Assembly (NCBI GenBank): GCA_902596745.1
Contig: CACJUZ010000004.1
Coordinates: 36,063 to 100,062 of the forward strand
Direction: 5' to 3'
DNA from: an uncultured Pelagibacteraceae bacterium
GTDB taxonomy: Bacteria; Pseudomonadota; Alphaproteobacteria; Pelagibacterales; Pelagibacteraceae
Length of the DNA stretch: 64,000 bases
Part shown: piece after piece, positions 9,599 through 17,979 of the stretch
Numbering within the stretch: the first letter of the stretch is position 1
How the letters are laid out: the number at the start of each line of letters is the position of its first letter
Notes under the pieces: generated by a model
Told to the model about the DNA's origin: nothing
Database searches by the model: none
What the model saw: the letters and a program-made list of their open reading frames with translations, nothing else
Position numbers and translations under genes: made by a program

Positions 9599-10102
9599 AT
9601 GAGAACAATTAACATTATTATTTTATCTCTTTTTATTCACTCCTTTTCGTATGCCGATAAAAATATGAAAATTGGACATATGGGAAAACCTGAAGATGTT
9701 GATCGTACCATAGTTGTTAAAATGTATGATAATTATTATGAACCAAAATCATTTAACATTAAAAAAGGTGAAACAATAAAATTTGAAGTAGAAAATGTTG
9801 GTGAATTAGTTCATGAATTTAACATTGCTAATGCGATGATGCATAAAAAACATCAACCTGAGATGTTGAAAATGGTTGAAAATGAAATTTTGCTTGCAGA
9901 TTCAATAGATAAAGAAAAAATGAAAAAAATGGCGAAAATGGATAAATCTATGGGCCACTCTCATAGTAATAGTGTTTTATTAGTACCTTCTGAAAAAGGC
10001 AGCATTATTTGGAAATTTGATAACGCTGTTAACATTGAAATAGCTTGCAATGTCCCTGGTCATTACGATGTTGGCATGATTGCCAAAGTAACTTTAGATT
10101 AA
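9599..10102 (+). CDS. Secreted cupredoxin (type 1 copper protein) with Met/His-rich insert
   Basis: The 167-aa product has an N-terminal signal peptide (a hydrophobic stretch ending near SFSYAD, residues 1-20) and a plastocyanin/azurin-like domain. The four type 1 copper ligands are visible: H72 (LVHEFNI), C150 (IEIACNVPGH), H155 and M160 (YDVGM). Between strands, residues about 79-123 form an insert rich in Met, His and Lys (MMHKKH, MKKMAKMDKSMGHSH), which could bind extra copper. It probably acts in the periplasm as an electron carrier or copper-handling protein. No oxidase or copper exporter lies next to it, and the following gene is on the other strand. Confidence 0.85.
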   Translation: MRTINIIILSLFIHSFSYADKNMKIGHMGKPEDVDRTIVVKMYDNYYEPKSFNIKKGETIKFEVENVGELVHEFNIANAMMHKKHQPEMLKMVENEILLADSIDKEKMKKMAKMDKSMGHSHSNSVLLVPSEKGSIIWKFDNAVNIEIACNVPGHYDVGMIAKVTLD

Positions 10103-10120
10103 ATATTAAAATTTACTTAA

Positions 10121-11842
10121 CTATCTATTACTTAACCAGATTGTTTCAAAAGGTTTTAAAATTAATAGATTATTTTTTACTTTAATTTTAGATCCAATTA
10201 AATTATTCCAATTGCGATAAACTTTATTAAGGTGGGTTCTTTGAGTTATTGAAGACAAATTTGTAATACAAATTATAGTTTGCTTTCTATCAATACTTAT
10301 TCTTTTAAAAGAAAAAATTTTTGAACCAAGGTTTATAATGTGTCTATAAGCATTTGGATGAAATGCTTTTTGTTTTCTTCTGGCACTAAGTAGATTGGAA
10401 ATTTTTTGAAAAAATATACTTTGTTTAGAATTTTTATTATTTAGTTTTTTTGAGATACTCTTATAATTCCATTTATATCTATTAACGTCTCTTTTATTTC
10501 CAGTTATTATATATTTAGCTTCATCATTAGATTTTCCAAACAAGGAGTTAAAATATATTGCGGGGACTCCTTCAAAAGACATAATAATAGAATGTGCAGA
10601 GATATATCTTTCTAAAAGGAATTTTCCTTTAGAATCAGTATCCGATTTTTTAAGTGCATCGAAAACAGTTATATTTGCTTCATAGACTTTTTTTGCCTTA
10701 TTTTTTTCTTTTCTATACGAAAATTTTGATCCATTTTTTTTTAATCTTTTAAGAAAGTTGTTTAAAGTTTTTTTTTTAAATATTCCTTCCGTGGGTCTAA
10801 TACCTATTCCATCATGAGATGATATAAAATTTAAATAACTATTTCCTTTTTTTGCGATTGGAAGTTTTTTACTCCATTGATTTAAGTATGAACTATTTTC
10901 AAATAAAAACGCATGAATCAGTAATGGTGGGAGAGAAAAATTATAAATCCAATTAGCTTCATCATTTTTACCAAAATAACTGAGATTTTCTTTTTCAGGC
11001 AAATTTGTTTCAGTAACAATTGTGGTTTCCACATTTAGTGAAATACTAATTTGCCTTAAAAGTTTAACTATTTCATGTGTTTGTTTCAAATTAATGCATT
11101 TTGTACCACTTTCTTTCCAGAGATATGCAATTGCATCCAGCCTAAAAATAGTTACACCATGATTAATAAGATTAATCATTATTTTTATAAATCGTAATAA
11201 AACAGATGGATTTTTAAAATTCAGATCTAATTGATCTGAACTAAAGGTTCTCCAAAGGTATTCTTTTTTATTAAAAAAATTTATCTTTTTTAATAATTTA
11301 TGATCTCTTGGTCGAACTACTTTTGAAGTATTAAATTTAGAGTCAATTTTTAAAAAATAATTTTTGCCTGGACTTTTATTTTTTAAAAAGTTTCTAAACC
11401 ACAAACCTCTTGCCGATGAATGATTAATGACCATATCAGCCATAATGTCATTAGATTTTGAAATTTTTCTTATATCAGACCAACTGCCAAGTTTTTTTTC
11501 AATTTTATAATGATCTTTTACAGAAAAACCACTATCACTACTTGATGGATAAAAGGGTAAAAAGTGTATTGTATTAAAATATTTTTTTAATTTTTTTTGA
11601 AAAAAAGTTTTAAATAATGAAATCGAACTTTTTTTATTTAAATTAATACTATCTCCGTAGCAAATTACTAAAGAAGTTTTCTCAGAAATATTCTTTTTTC
11701 TTTTTGAATTTTTTTTATTAAAATTTTTAATTATTTGAATGATTTCATCTTCAAACTTATTAATATCATTTTTAGATAAAGATTTTTTGTATATATTGTT
11801 TAGTTTAGATCTTATTTTTTTTTGATAATTCTGAGTTAACAT
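10121..11842 (-). CDS. GH13 subfamily 18 phosphorylase (sucrose / glucosylglycerate phosphorylase-like)
   Basis: The 573-aa protein is a TIM-barrel alpha-amylase-family enzyme. The catalytic residues are visible at family positions: nucleophile D236 in TIFRLDAIAYLWKESGT, acid/base E279 in TIVTETNLPEKENLSYFG, and D344 in ISSHDGIGIRPTEG. The DAIAYLWKE...GT and HEIVKLLR pattern belongs to GH13_18, which phosphorolyses sucrose, glucosylglycerol or glucosylglycerate to glucose 1-phosphate. It has no signal peptide, so it works in the cytosol. It lies 26 bases downstream of the sugar-ABC ATPase gene on the same strand, resembling the E. coli ycjM-type layout. A glucosylglycerate substrate is inferred from the gpgS-like and phosphatase genes near 32 kb; sucrose phosphorylase remains possible. 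Confidence 0.8.
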   Translation of the reverse strand: MLTQNYQKKIRSKLNNIYKKSLSKNDINKFEDEIIQIIKNFNKKNSKRKKNISEKTSLVICYGDSINLNKKSSISLFKTFFQKKLKKYFNTIHFLPFYPSSSDSGFSVKDHYKIEKKLGSWSDIRKISKSNDIMADMVINHSSARGLWFRNFLKNKSPGKNYFLKIDSKFNTSKVVRPRDHKLLKKINFFNKKEYLWRTFSSDQLDLNFKNPSVLLRFIKIMINLINHGVTIFRLDAIAYLWKESGTKCINLKQTHEIVKLLRQISISLNVETTIVTETNLPEKENLSYFGKNDEANWIYNFSLPPLLIHAFLFENSSYLNQWSKKLPIAKKGNSYLNFISSHDGIGIRPTEGIFKKKTLNNFLKRLKKNGSKFSYRKEKNKAKKVYEANITVFDALKKSDTDSKGKFLLERYISAHSIIMSFEGVPAIYFNSLFGKSNDEAKYIITGNKRDVNRYKWNYKSISKKLNNKNSKQSIFFQKISNLLSARRKQKAFHPNAYRHIINLGSKIFSFKRISIDRKQTIICITNLSSITQRTHLNKVYRNWNNLIGSKIKVKNNLLILKPFETIWLSNR

Positions 11843-11868
11843 TAATAATATTTTTTGTTCAAATAAAC

Positions 11869-12921
11869 TTATCTAATCCTATTTTTATCCTTATTAAAAA
11901 GAAATACATTTTCCTTTGAAAAAGAAACTTTTAGTGAGTCATTATTTATATTTTTTGATGATTTAATTATAATTTGATTATTTGAAATCTTAGAATAAAT
12001 AATTTTTTCAAAACCTAAATTTTCTACAAGATCAATTTTTACTTCTAACTGGATTTCATGATTGCTTTCTAAGCTTATATCCTCAGGTCTAATACCCATA
12101 TAAATCTCATCTTCAAATTTTAAATTGTTAAAAGTTATTTTATTATTGAGTAATTGAAAAGTATTTGAGTTAACAATGTACTCTTTATTAATCTTAATGA
12201 TATTCATTTTTGGAGATCCAATAAATTCTGCAACAAAAATATTATTTGGATCTGAATAAATCTCATTAGGTGTTCCATATTGTTCGATATTTCCTTTGTT
12301 TAGAACTACAATTCTATCAGCCAATGTCATCGCTTCAACTTGATCATGCGTTACATAGATTATATTTGAATTCATTTTTTTATGAAGCTTAGATATTTCA
12401 ACTCTCATTTCAGATCTTAAAGCAGCATCTAAATTTGATAATGGTTCATCAAATAAGAAAACTTTAGGACTCCTTGTGATAGCTCTCCCAATTGCAACTC
12501 TTTGCCTTTGTCCTCCTGATAGCTGTTTAGGTTTCCTTTCAAGCAAATCCTCTATTTGAAGAGTCGCTGCAGCATTATTAACTTTTTGATTAATTTCACT
12601 TTTTGAAATTTTTTCCATTTTTAAGCCAAAAGCCATATTCTCGAAAACACTCATGTGGGGATACAAAGCATAGGATTGAAAAACCATTGCAATTTCACGT
12701 TTAGAAGGAATTAGATTATTTATAATCTTGTTGTCTAAATAAATTTCTCCTTTATCAACTGTTTCTAAACCTGAGATCATTCTTAAAAGTGTAGACTTTC
12801 CACAACCTGATGGTCCAACCAAAACAATAAATTCTCCATCGTTTATTTTAATATCAAATTTATTTATTACCTTGTTTGATCCGAAACTTTTTTCGATATT
12901 TTTAAGTTCGATGGATGCCAT
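11869..12921 (-). CDS. Sugar ABC transporter ATP-binding protein (MalK/UgpC type)
   Basis: The 350-aa ATPase has every canonical motif: Walker [10 protein letters not shown] near residue 37, Q-loop [13 protein letters not shown], signature [14 protein letters not shown], Walker [14 protein letters not shown] and H-loop [16 protein letters not shown]-terminal TOBE-like regulatory domain follows from about residue 235 ([12 protein letters not shown]). It faces away from the binding-protein and permease genes starting at 13085, with 163 bases between, and is followed by the GH13_18 phosphorylase. It most likely powers that transporter. Such ATPases can serve several carbohydrate permeases, so an exclusive partnership is an inference. 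Confidence 0.93.
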   Translation of the reverse strand: MASIELKNIEKSFGSNKVINKFDIKINDGEFIVLVGPSGCGKSTLLRMISGLETVDKGEIYLDNKIINNLIPSKREIAMVFQSYALYPHMSVFENMAFGLKMEKISKSEINQKVNNAAATLQIEDLLERKPKQLSGGQRQRVAIGRAITRSPKVFLFDEPLSNLDAALRSEMRVEISKLHKKMNSNIIYVTHDQVEAMTLADRIVVLNKGNIEQYGTPNEIYSDPNNIFVAEFIGSPKMNIIKINKEYIVNSNTFQLLNNKITFNNLKFEDEIYMGIRPEDISLESNHEIQLEVKIDLVENLGFEKIIYSKISNNQIIIKSSKNINNDSLKVSFSKENVFLFNKDKNRIR

Positions 12922-13084
12922 AAATAAGTTTTCAACCCAGAGTTTAGTTTTAATATTTTTAGATTTTATTTTAAACCAAAAACAACGTTAATGTAAAATT
13001 TGCATACCTGCCATATTTTTTTTAAAGGGTTTATTAAATCGGCAAATTTGGTAGATTTTTATAAAAAATATATAGGGGATCATA

Positions 13085-14407
13085 ATGAGAAAAATATTAA
13101 TATACATATTTGCTTTTTCATTTTTTATTACTTCAAGTTATGCCGGGATTACGTTCTGGACTACTGAAGTTCAACCAGAAAGAATGGAAAAACAAAAATC
13201 AATGGCCAAGGATTTTGAAGCAAAAACAGGTATCAGCGTTGAAGTAATACCCGTTGAAGAAAAAGATCTTGGAACAAGAGCTACTGCAGCAGCTGCGGCA
13301 GGAGAGCTCCCGGATGTGATTTATCATACTTTGCAATACGTTTTACCATGGGCTGAAGCAGGCATATTAGATGTAGATGCAAATAACGACGTTGTTAAAT
13401 CTCTAGGAAAAAAAACATTTGCACCAGGCGCATTAAATATGGCTAAACAAGGTGGAAAAATTGCAGCCGTTCCAGTAGATGGATGGACACAGATGGTTGT
13501 TTATAGAAAAGACCTGTTTGCAAAAGCTGGTTTAGAACCACCAACATCATATGCAAATATTGTAAAAGCTGTAAACACATTATCAAGTAATGACATGTTT
13601 GGCTTTGTAGCTGCTACTAAAACAGATGAAAACTTTATGAGTCAAGTGCTTGAGCATGTGCTTTTAGCAAATGGAGTTAACTTTGTTAAAAAGGGTGGAA
13701 CTAAAAAGCAAGGTAAAGCTTTAAAGAATTCCTTAGAATTTTATAAAGTAATTGCTAAAGCAAGTCCTCCTGGAGAATTGTTTTGGAAACAATCTAGAGC
13801 TTTATATTTCGCTGGAAAAACCCCAATGGTTATTTGGTCTCCATTTATAATGGATGAATTAGCAGGATTAAGAGACTCTGCTCCTCCAACAATAAATAGT
13901 GACCCTACATCACCAGAGTTGGCATCTAAAACTGGTTTCATAACTAATTTTAGTGGACCAAATAATAAAAAGGGAGCTGCTTGGGCTGATGTAAGATACT
14001 TTGGAATAACTGCAGATGCAGACACCGATGAAGCTAAAAAATTTATAGAATACTCAATGAGCGAAGGGTATACAGCAACACTAGGAATTGCTCCTGAGGG
14101 AAAATTTCCTGTAAGAAGAGGAAATAAGAGCGACCCGAATGCTTACACGAAAGCATGGAGTAAACTGCCTGTTGGTGTTGATAGAAAGGCACCACTGACT
14201 GATCTTTATTCTGCAGATGTTATTGATAACATTGTTGCCGGTTTAGATACCGCAAACAGATGGGGAGTTAAAGAGGGTGAACTTTCTAGAGCATCGAAAA
14301 TCATTAATTCTCAGTTCTTAAATAGAATCACAAGGGAATATATAGATGATCAAATCTCAGTTGACGAAGCGGTTAATAAAATAAACGCTGAATTAGCTAA
14401 GTTTTAA
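13085..14407 (+). CDS. Sugar ABC transporter substrate-binding protein (family 1)
   Basis: The 440-aa product has a signal peptide (hydrophobic residues 4-20, ending SSYAG) and the extracellular binding-protein family 1 fold: ITFWTTEVQPER, DFEAKTGISVEVIPV, AAGELPDVIYHTLQY, and VPVDGWTQMVVYRKDLF. These are hallmarks of maltose/trehalose/alpha-glucoside-type binding proteins. It acts in the periplasm. A GGGG run (taggggatcata) 5 bases or so before the ATG is a good ribosome-binding site. It heads an operon with two permeases, and a terminator-like hairpin follows the stop. The link to the GH13_18 enzyme suggests a glucoside substrate, but the sequence does not fix it. Confidence 0.93.
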   Translation: MRKILIYIFAFSFFITSSYAGITFWTTEVQPERMEKQKSMAKDFEAKTGISVEVIPVEEKDLGTRATAAAAAGELPDVIYHTLQYVLPWAEAGILDVDANNDVVKSLGKKTFAPGALNMAKQGGKIAAVPVDGWTQMVVYRKDLFAKAGLEPPTSYANIVKAVNTLSSNDMFGFVAATKTDENFMSQVLEHVLLANGVNFVKKGGTKKQGKALKNSLEFYKVIAKASPPGELFWKQSRALYFAGKTPMVIWSPFIMDELAGLRDSAPPTINSDPTSPELASKTGFITNFSGPNNKKGAAWADVRYFGITADADTDEAKKFIEYSMSEGYTATLGIAPEGKFPVRRGNKSDPNAYTKAWSKLPVGVDRKAPLTDLYSADVIDNIVAGLDTANRWGVKEGELSRASKIINSQFLNRITREYIDDQISVDEAVNKINAELAKF

Positions 14408-14423
14408 AAATAATTTTATAAAG

Positions 14424-14454
14424 AGCGGATAATACTTTATTATCCGCTTTTTAT
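14424..14454 (+). terminator. Hairpin with T-run between binding protein and permease genes
   Basis: An 11-bp perfect inverted repeat (AGCGGATAATA at 14424-14434, TATTATCCGCT at 14438-14448) with a 3-base loop is followed by a T-run. It has the form of a rho-independent terminator, but genes continue on the same strand 3 bases later. It probably acts as a partial terminator, or as a 3' stabiliser that keeps binding-protein mRNA more abundant than permease mRNA. Confidence 0.8.
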
Positions 14455-14456
14455 TT

Positions 14457-15716
14457 ATGAGTGACACATTATCAAAATTAGAAAAAAGAACTGCTTACAC
14501 TCTAGTCTTACCTGCAGTTTTATTAGTTTTCGCAATTGTATTATTTCCAATATTTGCAAATGTTTGGATAAGTTTTAAAGATATTGAGTTAAAAGATATA
14601 AGAATTCCAGAACCTCGAGCTAAAAAAATCGTTAAATCTATTTCTGATGATGGGTCAGAATTAAAAGTTATATATAAGTTAAGAAATAGTTCATTAATTC
14701 AAGAAATAAGAAATGTTAAATTCCAAGATAAATTTCCTAAAAATATTTCAATATTAAATTTGGATCCAAGATGTAATTTTAAATCTAAAAAGATCATTTG
14801 TGACTTTGGAAATTGGGAGGCGAAATATAAAGAAAATTTTGAAATAATATTAAAAAATATTAACGATGAAAAAATTAAAAAAGAAATAATAAAATCTCAA
14901 AAACCAATTTTAAGCGGAAAATCAGATAATCCATTACTAACAACAAATTTTACTCTAGAAAATTTTAAGAAAGTTTTTTACGAAAATAATTTTATTGAGT
15001 TACTTTTAACCACATTTTACTTCACCTTTTTTGGTACTGTGGGTGCAATAATTTTTGGAATTTTAGCAGCACAGTTGGTAAATCAAAACATTCAAGGGCG
15101 ATCTTATATGCGTGGCATACTTCTTTTTCCATATGTAGGCCCTGTTGTTGCATTAGCCTATACTTGGACATTATTGCTAGATCCTAATAGTGGAACTTTA
15201 AATGCATTATTGGTTAATTTTAATATTATGGAGTCACCAATTAATTTACTAGGCCAAAAATATATTACAATAAGCATATTGGGATTTGATTTCAAATTAA
15301 GGCTGGCATTAACGACAGTTATATTTTTTGAAATTTGGCGTTATTTTCCTCTAGCTTTTCTTTTTATCTTAGCCAGATTACAAGCTATTCCAAAAAGTTT
15401 GTATGAAGCAGCCGAAGTAGATGGAGCAAGTCCAGTACAAAAATTTATACATATTACACTTCCTCAAATTACAGCGATTATTTCTATTTTGTTTATGATT
15501 AGATTTATTTGGAACTTTAATAAATTTGAAGATATCTTTTTATTAACTGGCGGGGCATCCGGAACAAGAACGTTACCTATAAATGTTTACCAGCAAGGAT
15601 TTGCTGTTTCAGATATTGGAATGGGTTCTGCTGTTTCAATAGTTATAGTGATGTTGTTATTAGCATTTATGATTATTTATTTTAAATTAATTGGAAAAAA
15701 AGCAAATGAAATTTAA
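14457..15716 (+). CDS. Sugar ABC transporter permease 1 (MalF type) with DUF11-like periplasmic insert
   Basis: The 419-aa protein is an inner-membrane permease. TM1 is about residues 15-40, and the core membrane domain runs from about 180 to the end, with the EAA loop YEAAEVDGASPVQKFIHITLP. Relatives are usually near 290-300 residues. The extra 120 or so residues lie between TM1 and TM2, where MalF also has its periplasmic P2 loop. The insert (about 65-135) reads like a DUF11-type beta-sandwich repeat: NVKFQDKFPKNISILNLDPR, then C106 and C115 in a pattern ending CDFGNW and a final strand. It could contact the binding protein. The gene starts 2 bases after the hairpin and overlaps the second permease gene. 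Confidence 0.9.
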   Translation: MSDTLSKLEKRTAYTLVLPAVLLVFAIVLFPIFANVWISFKDIELKDIRIPEPRAKKIVKSISDDGSELKVIYKLRNSSLIQEIRNVKFQDKFPKNISILNLDPRCNFKSKKIICDFGNWEAKYKENFEIILKNINDEKIKKEIIKSQKPILSGKSDNPLLTTNFTLENFKKVFYENNFIELLLTTFYFTFFGTVGAIIFGILAAQLVNQNIQGRSYMRGILLFPYVGPVVALAYTWTLLLDPNSGTLNALLVNFNIMESPINLLGQKYITISILGFDFKLRLALTTVIFFEIWRYFPLAFLFILARLQAIPKSLYEAAEVDGASPVQKFIHITLPQITAIISILFMIRFIWNFNKFEDIFLLTGGASGTRTLPINVYQQGFAVSDIGMGSAVSIVIVMLLLAFMIIYFKLIGKKANEI

Positions 15717-16899
15717 ATCTATAACAATATTTTTGGTCATTTCGTCTTTTTTTCTTACATGTATTTTGTCAATTTGGAAAATCATGTCTACACTTCAAGG
15801 TTTAAACTTTACAAATCTCAATATCACAGGAGTTTTTTTTAATGGAATTATTTTGTCTTTGTTATTTGTATTAATTGGAAACAGGATAAATCACTTAATT
15901 AAAATATTTTTATTATCATTTTTATTTTCATCTTTATATTTTTACTTTAATGAAACATCTCCATATTGGTATATATTTGGAGTTTTCTTGATAATACTAT
16001 TTTTTACTAACAAATTAAAAAAATATAACACAAAATCTCTAACTGAAGATTTCATATCCGAAAAAATTATTTTTGATTTTATCACTTTATTTGGCATTGT
16101 TTTTTTTGCTTTTGTAATTTTATTTCCATTTTATATTATGCTGGTAACAAGTTTTAAAACTCAAATTGCTTTATTAGTCAATCCACTTGATTTTAGCCTA
16201 GACTTTTCTAAAAGTTTGAAAGAATTATTTAAATCTTATTTTGTAATTTTTGAAACCTACAATTTTAGTAGATACATTTTAATTAGTTCAGCTGTTTCTA
16301 TAGGAACAGTTATTGTTACATTGTTATTTGCAATTCCAGCGGCTTATGCAGTTGCTAGATTAAATTTTTTCGGTAAAAATTTTTTATCAACTTCAATTTT
16401 AATTATTTATATGTTTCCAGCTATAGTTTTAGTAATCCCATTATATACTGTATTTAGTCAATTAGGGTTAAGAAACTCAATCTTTGGTCTATTGATAGTT
16501 TATACTGCTACGACTCTACCAGTAGCTATTTATATGTTGCAAGGGTATTTTAAAAGTATTCCTAAAGAAATTGAAGATGCAGGTATCATGGATGGCCAAA
16601 ATTGGTTTGGTATTATTTTAAAAATTATTATTCCGTTAAGTTTACCAGCGATTTCATCAGTCGCTTTATATGTTTTTATGATTGCATGGAATGAATTCCT
16701 TTTTTCTTTGATGTTTTTAGATAGCCCAAAATCTTTTACTCTATCCAGGGCTATTCAATATTTAAGTGGGGATGCAGAAACTCCACGCCAATATTTAATG
16801 GCTGGATCTGTTATAGTTACCCTACCAGTGCTTTTTATTTTTGTATATTTTGAAAAATATTTAGTTAGTGGCCTTACATCTGGCGGTGTTAAAGGGTAG
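15706..16899 (+). CDS. Sugar ABC transporter permease 2 (MalG type) with N-terminal membrane extension
   Basis: The C-terminal 270 residues are a MalG-like permease with FPFYIMLVTSFKT, PAAYAVARLNFFGKN, VYTATTLPVAIYMLQGYFKSI without break, and the EAA-loop region IEDAGIMDGQNWFGIILKII. The protein ends TSGGVKG like other sugar permeases. The first 125 or so residues are an additional hydrophobic region with about four predicted membrane segments, not present in standard 280-aa members. The ATG at 15706 (MKFKSIT) is chosen over an upstream in-frame TTG at 15691; it overlaps the preceding gene by 11 bases. Length from this start is 397 aa. Confidence 0.88.
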   Translation: MKFKSITIFLVISSFFLTCILSIWKIMSTLQGLNFTNLNITGVFFNGIILSLLFVLIGNRINHLIKIFLLSFLFSSLYFYFNETSPYWYIFGVFLIILFFTNKLKKYNTKSLTEDFISEKIIFDFITLFGIVFFAFVILFPFYIMLVTSFKTQIALLVNPLDFSLDFSKSLKELFKSYFVIFETYNFSRYILISSAVSIGTVIVTLLFAIPAAYAVARLNFFGKNFLSTSILIIYMFPAIVLVIPLYTVFSQLGLRNSIFGLLIVYTATTLPVAIYMLQGYFKSIPKEIEDAGIMDGQNWFGIILKIIIPLSLPAISSVALYVFMIAWNEFLFSLMFLDSPKSFTLSRAIQYLSGDAETPRQYLMAGSVIVTLPVLFIFVYFEKYLVSGLTSGGVKG

Positions 16900-16930
16900 T
16901 TCTTTAATAAAATAAATTTACTTATTAAAC

Positions 16931-16959
16931 TTGTTCAATTATACATATTAGCTTAAATA
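16931..16959 (+). promoter_or_regulatory. Sigma-70-like promoter ahead of the tRNA-Leu fragment
   Basis: TTGTTC at 16931-16936 and TAAATA at 16954-16959 are separated by exactly 17 bases, placing a start near 16966, about 12 bases before the tRNA-Leu fragment. It is best explained as the original promoter of the tRNA-Leu gene, now separated from the intact copy by the 1 kb insert. Confidence 0.5.
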
Positions 16960-16977
16960 CTCATGAAAATAACTCAT

Positions 16978-17016
16978 GCCCTCGTGGTGAAATTGGTAGA
17001 CACAAAGGACTTAAAA
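16978..17016 (+). pseudogene. Truncated tRNA-Leu(UAA), 5' half only (attL-like)
   Basis: These 39 bases are identical to 17980-18018, the 5' half of the intact tRNA-Leu through the anticodon loop (acceptor strand GCCCTCG, D-arm, anticodon stem and CTTAAAA loop). After that the sequence diverges: no T-arm and no CGAGGGC partner for the acceptor strand follow, so no tRNA can form. The length and position of the identity resemble an attachment-site core duplicated when an element entered the tRNA gene. Confidence 0.85.
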
Positions 17017-17040
17017 CCCTAGGAATTCAGAAAGTTTAGA

Positions 17041-17070
17041 GTCTCAGATAGTCTCAGATGGTCTCAAAGC
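17041..17070. repeat. Three 10-bp tandem repeats next to the tRNA-Leu fragment
   Basis: The units GTCTCAGATA, GTCTCAGATG and GTCTCAAAGC follow each other with a period of exactly 10 bases, one DNA turn. Repeats in helical phase just inside an integration boundary resemble recombinase or accessory-protein binding sites. No coding potential was seen here. Confidence 0.6.
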
Positions 17071-17183
17071 ATTGTTAATCTTAACTTTTTAATTTTACCA
17101 CTCAATTAAGATTAAAAATTAAGGCCAATTAATTTGTGCAAACTAGTGGACAGACTAGGAGACAGAAAGGTAAAATTACCTTT

Positions 17184-17441
17184 GTGAAAAAAATAAAATT
17201 TAAAGAATGGTTTAAATTTGATGGAAATTGGTCAACTGTAATTTTTATACTGACTTGTGTTATAGTAGGGTCATTTTTCGATCATTTTTTTAGCGATCAT
17301 ACATTATATCCAGAGTTTATTAGAGAATGGAACCCTTTGTGGAAAGGTTTATTCTTTGCATTTATTATTAGTTCACCTTATCTTATTTATCTATTATATC
17401 AGGAAGTTGTAAAAACCTGGAATGAGCGAGATAAATATTAA
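17184..17441 (+). CDS. Small membrane protein of unknown function (island)
   Basis: From the GTG at 17184 the product is 85 aa. An in-frame GTG at 17136 would give 101 aa, but its extra 16 residues come from the repeat-like sequence CAGACTAGGAGA, so the shorter form is preferred. Two hydrophobic segments are visible (STVIFILTCVIVGSFF and LFFAFIISSPYLIYLLY) around a polar DHFFSDHTLYPEFIREW loop. I do not recognise a family. It lies inside the 1 kb insert bounded by the tRNA-Leu duplication, 3 bases before another orphan membrane gene. Confidence 0.55.
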   Translation: MKKIKFKEWFKFDGNWSTVIFILTCVIVGSFFDHFFSDHTLYPEFIREWNPLWKGLFFAFIISSPYLIYLLYQEVVKTWNERDKY

Positions 17442-17444
17442 AAA

Positions 17445-17849
17445 ATGAATACAAAAAAATTTAAGAATTTAATTTTATTTCAATTTTTTTTAACAATTTC
17501 ACTTGCTATTAAAGCTTTGTTTTATCCTTACGCTTTAGCACCTGAAGAATTATCAACTGCTATCTTAGCTTATGATGATCTCCAACCGTTACCGGATACA
17601 TTTACATCAATAATGATATTTGTGATTTTAATAATTTCAATTGTATCGTTGATTATGGTTTATAAATTAAAAAAAATTGGCAGATTGTTATACCTAATTG
17701 CCATTGCTGCCTCTTTTTTATTAATATTTTCTGGAAGTTATTTTGTTTATGACCCACTTGAACTGTTTCTTGAAATTACTATTACTTTTATATCTGGAGC
17801 AGTGATAAGCCTAGCTTACTTTTCAAGCCTAAGTAAGTCTTTCAAATAA
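17445..17849 (+). CDS. Small four-helix membrane protein of unknown function (island)
   Basis: The 134-aa product has four hydrophobic segments: residues about 9-28, 55-76, 80-102 and 108-128. The loop between the first two is acidic and proline-rich (YALAPEELSTAILAYDD). No catalytic motif or known family is recognised. It follows the other island gene by 3 bases, so the two are probably cotranscribed. As the only genes between the duplicated tRNA-Leu halves, they are likely cargo of the inserted element or leftovers after loss of its integrase. Confidence 0.6.
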   Translation: MNTKKFKNLILFQFFLTISLAIKALFYPYALAPEELSTAILAYDDLQPLPDTFTSIMIFVILIISIVSLIMVYKLKKIGRLLYLIAIAASFLLIFSGSYFVYDPLELFLEITITFISGAVISLAYFSSLSKSFK

Positions 17850-17870
17850 ACACTTAATTTATAAAAAAAA

Positions 17871-17896
17871 GTGCAGACTAAGTGCAGACTAGGAGA
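17871..17896. repeat. Tandem GTGCAGACTA repeats at the right side of the island
   Basis: GTGCAGACTA occurs at 17871-17880 and again at 17882-17891 (11-base period), continuing into CAGACTAGGAGA at 17885-17896. The same CAGACTAGGAGA occurs at 17151-17162 near the left side of the insert, preceded by GTGCAAACTA at 17136. Such short direct repeats on both sides look like arm-type recombinase sites. Confidence 0.55.
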
Positions 17897-17979
17897 TAGA
17901 GACGGAAAATAATTTATTTTTACTTCTTTAAAACTCTTGTGTATTAATATATTAACAATATCAACAAAATATGACTAAA

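Noticed and set aside
16978..17070. Second functional tRNA-Leu
   Set aside because: Only the 5' half is present; no T-arm or acceptor 3' strand follows, so no cloverleaf can form.
17136..17183. Longer start for the first island gene
   Set aside because: The extra residues are encoded by repeat-like sequence also found at 17871-17896, so the GTG at 17184 is preferred.
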